Shown in pieces: positions 9,837 to 16,454 of a DNA stretch of 16,454 bases. Source of the stretch: Cerioporus squamosus. Its lineage: Eukaryota; Basidiomycota; Agaricomycetes; Polyporales; Polyporaceae. The notes below the pieces were generated by a model, which was not told where the DNA came from, ran no database searches, and saw only the letters and a program-made list of their open reading frames with translations. Location of the stretch: positions 1 through 16,454 of the forward strand of contig JABYQS010000637.1 in NCBI GenBank assembly GCA_022592435.1, in the 5' to 3' direction. A program made the position numbers and the translations under genes. The first letter of the stretch is position 1. The number at the start of each line of letters is the position of its first letter.

Positions 9837-10055
9837 ACCAGCTACCGTACATCTTTGCGCTGTACTGTATCATCTATTTCCATGCTTGCTGCCACATGTC
9901 GTATAAATATGTAATCTCCGGAATGTGGAACTTGTTGCGTTCCTGCCTTGATACCGAGTACACCAGGAAAGACATTCGCAAGGAGCCTGCTTGACATGCG
10001 GGCGAGATCAATTCATCCATCACAGAGGGCTGCGTGCAGGAGGAACCGAGCGCAC
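9837..10055. other. Convergent intergenic region (NUP170 / small gene)
   Basis: The gap of 219 bp between the nucleoporin stop and the likely stop of the minus-strand gene carries both 3' ends. An AT-rich patch, TATAAATATGTAATC, at about 9902-9916 could be part of the nucleoporin's polyadenylation region. No coding reading is visible. Confidence 0.5.
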
Positions 10056-10564
10056 TCACTTCCATGGTCCATTGTTAGATCTATGCGAAACTTGTAGTGT
10101 TTGTCTATCTATATCTCTGTTCTCCCAAGCCTCGAGCAGCCCATGCATGTCGTCACGCAGGCGTGCATCGACAACTGAGGATCAATGGCGAAGCCTGCCT
10201 GCCTCAGCTCACGGAGGGAAAGACAAACCCAGTTTTGACAGTTCCAAGACGGATCGTGGCGGGTGGTGGGGATTTGTGAGAGGATATGTTCGAACTGGTT
10301 CAAGGAAGCAAGCGGGATGCGGCCGACGATGAGAGAGCCACGCCAGCCATCGTGGCGGATGGGAACGTTCATCTCGGCCTCATAGCAGAAAGTGTCGATG
10401 TTGCCGGCGGCATTGTAGACGTTGCTCGTCTGGCCATTATCGGTCCCAGAGGTGTCACAGGTGAGAGCCCAATGCAGGGGCATAAGGTTTCCCTCGGAGT
10501 CCTTTCCTCGCCACCATTGGGTGACGCGAAGGACAAACTCGACATGAGAGTTGGCCCCAATCAT
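10056..10564 (-). CDS. Uncharacterised fungal protein, LRAT/NlpC-P60-like motif pattern; frame broken near 10181
   Basis: I do not know a named function. The first 127 or so residues read in one frame from ATG 10564-10562. A beta-strand-like start leads to MPLHWAL (His 31), then VYNAAGNIDTFCYE, WRGSLIVGRIPLASL and DPSWNCQNWV (Cys 109). Past GFAID, near 10181, that frame turns into a Cys-rich reading that ends at 10109. The neighbouring frame gives a natural amphipathic tail (VVDARLRDDMHGLLEAW, then ENRDIDRQ) to a TGA at 10056-10058. One extra base would join the two into about 169 residues. The His and the Asn-Cys-x-x-aromatic-Val, 78 residues apart, resemble the permuted papain-like LRAT/HRASLS proteins. 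I have seen this WNCxxWV pattern in many uncharacterised fungal proteins, but a family name is not certain. An alternative is a 38-nt intron (GTGAGC…CTCAG), which is unusually short and would delete conserved-looking residues. Confidence 0.65.
10179..10184 (-). other. Apparent one-base loss in the small minus-strand gene
   Basis: On the minus strand GCC ATT GAT (AID) is followed by CC TCA GTT GTC GAT, whose sensible frame needs one more base. A doubled T (GATTCC read as GATCC) restores AIDSSVVDAR. The event has the same character as the losses seen in D2HGDH, RAP1 and possibly the Sec7 gene. Confidence 0.6.
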
Positions 10565-10973
10565 GGCGCAACTACAGGAGTGGTTGTGCTATGATGATAC
10601 GTTCTACTGATGTAAGTGGCAGACATACAAGCTTTGCTGGATCTTGGAATCAAATGGTCCAATTACAGTACCGGACACGCTTGATGCTGAGATCTGAGAG
10701 GCTGGAGAGACGGTACTTGGAAGACCGCGACTTAACTTGAAGTTGTGCCCGCGGTTAACTTGAGTCTTGCGACGAGCGAGCGCTACCCACACCACGTGAT
10801 TGGGCAGGGCACGTAGGCCGAGAAAGGCAGGCGATCGACCGCGGTCAGTGCAGGAACGAATCCGCGACGAGTTGGACGAGACCGACCACCATCTCCTCCT
10901 CACCCCCCTTCCCGCCTGCAATCCTGGAGCCCGCATAGTTTCTCCTTCTCTTCTGCCCCTCCGCGGACGCGGC
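10565..10973. promoter_or_regulatory. Divergent promoter, small gene / Sec7 gene
   Basis: This 409 bp region separates two head-to-head start codons. It contains CACGTG at 10793-10798 (bHLH E-box, the Cbf1/Pho4-type core), fused to an inverted CCAAT box, ATTGG, at 10799-10803. A 9-base direct repeat lies just upstream of these. From about 10885 to the ATG the plus strand is C/T-rich, which suits a core promoter and leader for the Sec7 gene. The reading frame is open from 10800 to 10974 without an ATG, so no coding is claimed there. Confidence 0.55.
10732..10763. repeat. Direct repeat TTAACTTGA
   Basis: TTAACTTGA occurs at 10732-10740 and again at 10755-10763, 23 bp apart (about two helical turns), on the same side of the divergent promoter. 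The two copies may form a paired factor site; no known factor is claimed. Confidence 0.4.
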
Positions 10974-13900
10974 ATGGTCGCGCTATTTGGCCTGTCGACA
11001 AAGGGCTCTCCAGCTAGGACAACTCGCAACCCCGAGATCGCGACCCCACCCCCGCCATATTCCCAGGACAACTCCGACCCCGCCGTTTACGCGACAGCGA
11101 CGACCACTACCACCACGCACGTTGTAACGACTACTACCGAGACCACTCATTTCTTCTCCCTTCCGTTATGGAGACGGCGCGGCACGCCGGCGTATTCTCC
11201 CAGGAATATAGCCGCGATGTCTACAGACGAGCTGGGCGTGATGAATAGCCATCCAGGTCGTGCTCTCGTTCCATCTACTCTACACGCCAGGGACAAAGAC
11301 CTCCCGCCGACCCCCAACGCCAGTCCGCCTGCGCTTACGCCTCCCAATCGACCATCTCCGGACCCGTCTTCCCTGCACGAGAGCGATGATACTACGCGAC
11401 AGGCGAGGATTCTGGCTGAAAGCACGTCGGGTATATCTTCAGTTGCGTCATCGCGTGCGTCCTCTCTGCAACCTGGTTCTCGTTCATCCTATGCGCCGGG
11501 CGAGCCCTCGAGTGCGTCCCAACCAACAGTGGTGCTTGCCCGGGCTGCTCTCGGTCTCGGGCTCCCTCATGGTGCACCTGCTGTCTCTGGTTCTTCATCC
11601 TCATCAGAGGTCAACAGCATGTCGTTATTCCCACCGCAATCGCCGATTACGTCCGAAGCACACCCTCCTAGCTTGACTATTCGTCACGCGAAGAGCTTCC
11701 ATAGGGAACCTGGCAGCGCTATTGACGATCCCCCTGCCTCTGCCATCCGTGAACGCAGGCGCACACGAGGTCTATCGTTGGGTCCATTAAGCTTGATGTC
11801 TTCTGACACCAAAGGCAAGCAACGAGAGACCGACAACGATACAAGTACCTCTGACCAGAAGCCATTGACTCGCAAGAGCTCATTTTGGTCTCGCAGGAGG
11901 GTTAATTCGCGTCCTGATCCCGCTCTCGCACCGCCATCACCCACGCCTCGGCCCACGCTCCCTGCATTTCCACCGGTCTCCCCTTTCAACATTAATACCC
12001 CTGTACCGTCACCTGGTCTGTCTGCGAATTATCCACCAGATTTGCAACGGCGACATTCTGAACGCACTCGGAAGCAATCTTCTCCGAGAAAAGACGACGA
12101 AAGGCGTTCTCCGGAGCAGTCTCCTCCCCTCCCTACCGCCTCCATTCACACGCGCCGACGGCGTGGATCCCAGCGCCCTCAAACAGCCGATTCCGCCTCA
12201 AGTCCACGCCTGTCTTTCTTTGCCGATCACGTCCTTTCGCGGCTTCTCCTACGTCCTCCCCTCTTCCGACACCGCAAGAACAGTCAGGGCCGCATCCACC
12301 GCCCCCGCAGCCCGAGCCACGCACACGTGCACCGACTAATCCACCCCTCCTTCACCGCCTCTCGGTAAACCTGTTCGGCGGTTCGTCGAGCAACTCACAC
12401 ACACCGACGTCCTCGAGTTCCCCGAACGTCCTCGATGGGCAGGGTTTGACATCACCACCGTCGAGCCTTGGTTCGTCACGACCATCCCTCTCCAAGCCCT
12501 CGGTCGAGATTCCCAAACCGAGGACTGACGAGGAGTCGCCGGAGGTCTACCTGCAGAGACTCGTAGAAGCTGTCAGCAAGACAGAAGTAGCGACAGTCCT
12601 GGCTTCCAGGTAAGCCTACTGTCGTCCTTCCAAGTATATATCTCACTCCTTTCAAAGCGCGGACGCTTTCCACGCCCGAGCGCTGCATGTATACATCGAG
12701 CGCTTCAACTTTGTTGGGGACCCCCTTGATGTCGCGTTGCGAAAGTTGCTCATGGACGTGGGCCTTCCCCGAGAAACACAGCAGATCGACCGGGTTATCG
12801 AGGCTTTCGCTGCACGATATGTTCAATGTAATCCTAACTTATTTGCGTCCGATGGTGAGTCCTATGCTTCGCCAGTCGTGAGTTAGTCATTGACGGTTCT
12901 TCGATGTCACAGATCATCCCTATATCCTAGCATTCAGTCTTATAATGTTGCACACCGACGCATTTAACAAGTCCAACAAACGGAAGATGACCAAACCGGA
13001 CTATATCAAGAATACGCGTCTGCCGGGTGTGGCCCCGGAGGTCCTCGACGTGAGTCCACCATATCCTCACTAGTACGGGGAAACGTCACTAAGTATCCTC
13101 CAGTGCTTCTATGACAACATTGTGTTTGCCCCATTCATTTTCATCGAGGACCCATTGGACGTGAATGGGCAGCGGGGCCTGGTGCCTGAGGCTATATCAC
13201 GCCGGATGTCCACCATCAATGCAGCATCCCCAGGCGGGCTGAACGGCTCGGGCTCAACGCTCCTCGGGAAGAACAACAAGATCGACCCGTACTACCTCAT
13301 AACGCGGGTACGTCCTACCTACATTATAACCCTGCGGGTTCGCTAACAGCGCGAAATTGGCGTAGAACCTTCTCAATGAGCTCCGGGTGGACGTGCATGC
13401 TCTCGTCCCACCTGAAAGCCCGTACTTCTATCAAGGGACTGCTGGTCCGTGGAACGAAGACGAGCTTCAGCGAGCTTTCGCTCTCGCGACCATGGTCGAA
13501 GTTGTCGGCATGGAGACCCGGTACCTCGCTTCTCCTTGGTTCAACATGAGCGTCGCGGGTGGTCCCAGTCCGATGTTCCAGAGCTCGCTGGCTGCGCTCC
13601 CTCCTCTCCCGCCGGCTTCTGGTGGCGTGTTCGTCATCAAGGTCACCAAGGTTGGGCTGTTGCTCCGTAAGGAGGACATCATAGAGGGTGGCCGACGTGC
13701 GCTTAGCCGGAAATGGCGGGAGTGGTGCGTTCTGCTTACGGGGTCGCAGCTGCTCTTCTTCCGAGACACGACTTGGGCTGGCACTATCCAGACTCAGGTC
13801 GAGCGTACAAATGGTCAAGTCCTCCTTCCCCATACGTCATTGCCTCAGCCAGACGAGATGGTTTCGGTGCGCGATACGATAGCCGTGTTTGACAAATCCT

Positions 13901-15582
13901 ACACTAAGGTGCGCGATTGCTCTGATGGTCTGACTACCCAGAGGCTAAGGGACCATTTGTAGTACGCCAACACACTACGACTCGTCATGCCTGATGGCCG
14001 TCAATTCCTCCTGCAAGCTCCTGACGAGAGGGAGATGAACGAGTGGATCGCGCGTATAAACTACGCAAGCGCGTTCAAGACCGCTGGCGTCCGCATGCGT
14101 TCACTCGGCCTTTCGAGCAGGGACATCGAGCTGACGGGTATGGCTGCTGCTGCATCCCACCTGAAGGACGTGAAGCATAACCTGGGGAAGGCGCCTTCGC
14201 CTGTGGTGCGCACGTGGAACGGGAGGTTGTCGGAGGATCTCGATATTGTCTCCCGCGGTGCCGGGGACTCGGAACCGACGTTGCCATCCAACGCTAGTGC
14301 GGAGGGTTCGCGCGCTAGACACAGTACTGCCGGCTCGATCAGCTCCGACCCGAGCACCCCGCCATACGAGAACTCGTCTCGGCTGTTCAAGGCGACCTTC
14401 GACGAGGTTAAGACCGAGCTTGCGACGGCCAAATGGCGGTCACTGGACGAGATGAGCATACGCTCCTCGCGGAAGCGTGCGTATAGCTTGGAGTCGGTGC
14501 TCGGTTCTCCAGGGTTCTCTCCCACAGGACGCCCCAGCGGCGACGCGAAGCCCCGGCTATCTTCACGCCCGGAGATCATCAAGTCGAAGGTGGAGGACCT
14601 CAACGCGAAGATTGCGCTTGCGAGGACGCAGCTCGATACGGATATGCGCTTCGTTCGGAACCTGGCCGTCTTGACTCCCTTCCAGCGTGCGACGCGCGAC
14701 AGGGTTCAGGCGGCCGTGCAGAACGTCGCGAAGCGCGTCATGCAGGTCCGGCTCGATATCGAGAAGTTGGTCTGCCATCGCGACGTTCTCACTGCGGACC
14801 TTGCGGCGGAGGAGCGCGACTGGCAGCGAACCAAGAGGCTGGCGATGCGTGCTGCGACCCAGAAGATTGCCAGTCAGCGCGAGCACGACCGCGCCGCGGA
14901 GCAGGAGGCTGAACGTGTCCAGGAGGCCGAACGAGAGCGTTTACCCAAGCTCACCTTGTCCGCGTACGTGGATCAGACGGAGCCGCAACCGGTTTCGTCG
15001 CCTGTGACGATTCCCCACTCGGGGAAGTCGGCACACTCTCGTGGGCCGGATTCGTCCGTGGCAGATTCGTTCCAATCTGCGGCATCTGGAGCATCGTCGA
15101 CGTGGCACGGTCGACAGCGTAGTGCGACTGTGACGGTTAGCTCGCCCCACTCATCCACGACATCACCGGTCGAGCGTGGAAGCTTCACCGCATCCGACAC
15201 CTCGTTCCCCTCCCTGGACTCGCCAGGACGCCAGCGGGCAGCGCCACTCACTGCGCAGAACTCGATGGACAGCACTGCGACCACGGACGAGGGCGCGGCG
15301 CATGAGAAGTTCTACACTGCACCTGAGATGCCCGAGGAACAGGCCGAGGAGTGGAACAAGACGCGGGCTGCGAAGCGGGTGTCTCTGGTGAAGCTGCCGT
15401 CGGACCTCCGGATGTCCATTCTGTTTGGGAAACATGCGCGGGAGGAGGCGAGCACCCCGGAACTTCCTGAGGACACGGCTGCGACACCGACGTCGACTTC
15501 CTCGCCTTCGCCAGCGAGGCGGAGCAGTTTGAGTCCGTACGACAAGCAACCTGGTGCGACGGTGGCCATGCTGGACTTGTAG
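10974..15582 (+). CDS. SYT1: Sec7-PH ARF guanine nucleotide exchange factor (Syt1-like)
   Basis: ARF GTPase exchange factor with Sec7 then PH domain, as in yeast Syt1, acting in Golgi/endosomal membrane traffic. Start is the first ATG of the frame. Exons: 10974-12609 (with a frame break near 12241), 12658-12854, 12913-13049, 13104-13307, 13366-13908, 13963-15582; about 1445 residues (1427 if the break is an intron). The first ~500 residues are Ser/Pro/Thr-rich and probably disordered. The Sec7 domain (nt about 12530-13160) has DPLDVALRKLLMDVGLP followed by RETQQIDR, with the catalytic Glu codon at 12773-12775, then RYVQCNP, YILAFSLIMLHTDAFN and KSNKRKMTKPDYIKN. The PH domain (about 13621-14085, split by intron 13909-13962) shows GVFVIKVTKVGLLLRK, RKWREWCVLLTGSQLLFFRD and EREMNEWIARINYA. 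A coiled coil follows (about 14570-14935), then a Ser-rich tail. The Sec7 and PH assignment is firm; orthology to Syt1 rests on architecture. Confidence 0.9.
11091..11150 (+). repeat. Thr-codon low-complexity tract in the Sec7 gene
   Basis: Twenty codons contain thirteen Thr, in the pattern ATATTTTTTHVV then TTTTETTH, encoded by mixed ACN triplets. It lies in the disordered N-terminal region. The mixed codon use argues for protein-level retention, not a recent triplet expansion. Confidence 0.6.
12231..12283 (+). other. Frame break in the Sec7 gene: one-base loss or weak intron
   Basis: The reading SPRLSFFADH lies in the ATG's frame, which then hits TAA at 12366. The downstream reading TNPPLLHRLSVNLFGG lies in the -1 frame. 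Option one: one G is missing near 12241 (CGGGCT read as CGGCT), giving VLSRASPTSSPLPTPQE. Option two: a 53-nt intron at 12231-12283 with a poor donor (GTCCTT) and CAG acceptor, joining ADH to SGPHPPPPQ in correct phase. I favour the first because the donor is weak and the same kind of loss recurs in the window. Confidence 0.6.
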
Positions 15583-16425
15583 GACTGTCAGTGTCACCGC
15601 ACAGGGCCTGGGGGCGGTGAGGTGATGTCGGGTAGGTGTGGCGTCGCTGTGTCGTGTCGTGAATCTGTCGCTTTGCATTGCATCCTCTGTACATTCCGCA
15701 CCGCATACATAGTCACTGTTAGGTCGTTAACTTTAGTTGGACTGGAACCGTTTGTTTGCATCTCGTCGCTCGCTAGGAGTCTCATCATTACATATCCTCT
15801 CGTCGTGTTCACTGTTGCATCCGTCCTGCATTTCATTATTAGCACGTTGCATACTTAGATTCTCCGTCTCAGGCTGTTCGTTGTGGCACTTGCACAATCC
15901 ACAGGATTGGTGCGGAACCCGAGTTCGCTGCGGCGTCCGTGGCAGAGGCTTGCAGCATGCGCTACGACATATCCGGTGTCCACGCCATTGGCCGGCGAGG
16001 TGCCCGAGGGAAGAAGCCAATCCCAGGCAGACGGGACAGCCGGAAGGGGCGCGAGGGCGTGTGAGCGGGCTGCACCTGCCTGATGCGGGGAGTAGGAACG
16101 CGAGATCGTGGATGGCGTATCCAGGCTGTTTTGCCGCAGACGCGTCTGCTGGTCCTCACTTCCGGGCAAGACACAATGCGCTGGTCGCCGTCCTTATTTT
16201 CTCGCGCCTTCTCTCCTGCGCCCATCCGCCGTGGGGTGCGGCCCATGTCTTTCTCCCCGTCCCCTGAGCTCCCTCCTTCCTGTTTGCTGCCTGCTTTCCT
16301 CTAATCGTCCGCCTTCACATGTACAGTCTGAACTAGTCGACGCCCCATCTGCCCATCAGTCATTTTCCGTCAGCACCGTTTGCTCTACTGCGCCCTCTGT
16401 CACCGCTCTCGCACTCGCCCCAGCC
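15583..16425. promoter_or_regulatory. Intergenic region after the Sec7 gene; probable promoter at its right end
   Basis: These 843 bp hold no convincing gene. Open frames on both strands are Cys/Arg-rich and without domain signals. The left third is the Sec7 gene's 3' region. From about 16190 to 16425 the plus strand is strongly pyrimidine-rich (runs such as CTCCCTCCTTCC and CGCCCTCTGTCACCGCTCTCG), the usual look of a basidiomycete promoter and leader just before a start codon. Confidence 0.5.
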
Positions 16426-16454
16426 ATGCTCGTCAAACCCAAACCGTAAGAGCT
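16426..16454 (+). CDS. Probable first exon of the next gene (partial)
   Basis: ATG at 16426 in a good context (CAGCCATGC) follows a pyrimidine-rich leader. After MLVKPK plus two bases (16426-16445) comes GTAAGA, a strong donor, and the window ends. Without splicing the frame stops at TAA 16447-16449, so an intron is needed. Six residues give no clue to function. Confidence 0.4.

Noticed and set aside
10161..10198. 38-nt intron in the small minus-strand gene
   Set aside because: It would restore the frame, but it is shorter than every other intron here and removes the family-like LRELRQAGF segment. Kept only as an alternative.
10800..10973. N-terminal extension of the Sec7 protein
   Set aside because: It starts at TTG and has no ATG before 10974; it overlaps the promoter motifs and C/T-rich leader.
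15737..16267. Open frame of 176 codons after the Sec7 gene
   Set aside because: It is Cys/Arg/His-rich with no ATG context, domain or codon pattern like the neighbours; it looks like chance in GC-rich DNA.
1..16454. Biosynthetic cluster, defence island, mobile element or CRISPR array
   Set aside because: All recognised genes are housekeeping genes of unrelated pathways. No transposase, terminal repeats or spaced repeat arrays were seen.

Overview
The window is nuclear DNA from a filamentous basidiomycete, most likely an Agaricomycete and plausibly a polypore. The evidence is intron-dense genes with small introns (mostly 47-67 nt, GTNNGT donors, CTNAC/CTAAC-type branch points), GC-rich codon use, short intergenic gaps, and proteins of clearly fungal type. 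I see no mobile element, CRISPR array, tRNA or rRNA.

Layout from left to right: (1) the 3' end of a D-2-hydroxyglutarate/D-lactate dehydrogenase gene (1-613, +); (2) a RAP1-like telomere protein gene with BRCT and Myb modules (1008-2918, +); (3) a CDK11 (PITSLRE-type) kinase gene (3030-4520, -), convergent with RAP1 and divergent from the next gene; (4) a 20-exon gene for the Nup155/Nup170 inner-ring nucleoporin (4695-9836, +); (5) a small gene (10056-10564, -) of an uncharacterised fungal family with a His...Asn-Cys arrangement like that of LRAT/NlpC-P60 proteins; (6) a Sec7-PH ARF exchange factor of the Syt1 type (10974-15582, +); (7) a probable first coding exon at the right edge (16426-16445). 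I rebuilt exon structures by hand. The CDK11 and NUP models are phase-consistent at every junction (424 and 1366 residues).

The genes are ordinary housekeeping genes, not a cluster or operon. CDK11/NUP and the small gene/Sec7 gene are head-to-head pairs that share short intergenic regions (174 and 409 bp). RAP1/CDK11 and NUP/small gene are tail-to-tail.

The most striking structural result is that four of the six main genes each need one missing base (RAP1 needs two) to restore a continuous family-like reading. Each loss shortens a run of one repeated base. That points to systematic one-base undercalls in the assembly more than to decay of five loci, though this cannot be settled from the sequence. 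Other points of interest are telomere-repeat-like boxes just upstream of the RAP1 homolog, two GC-AG introns in the nucleoporin gene, a start codon that forms an exon by itself in RAP1, and the possible LRAT-like fold of the small gene.
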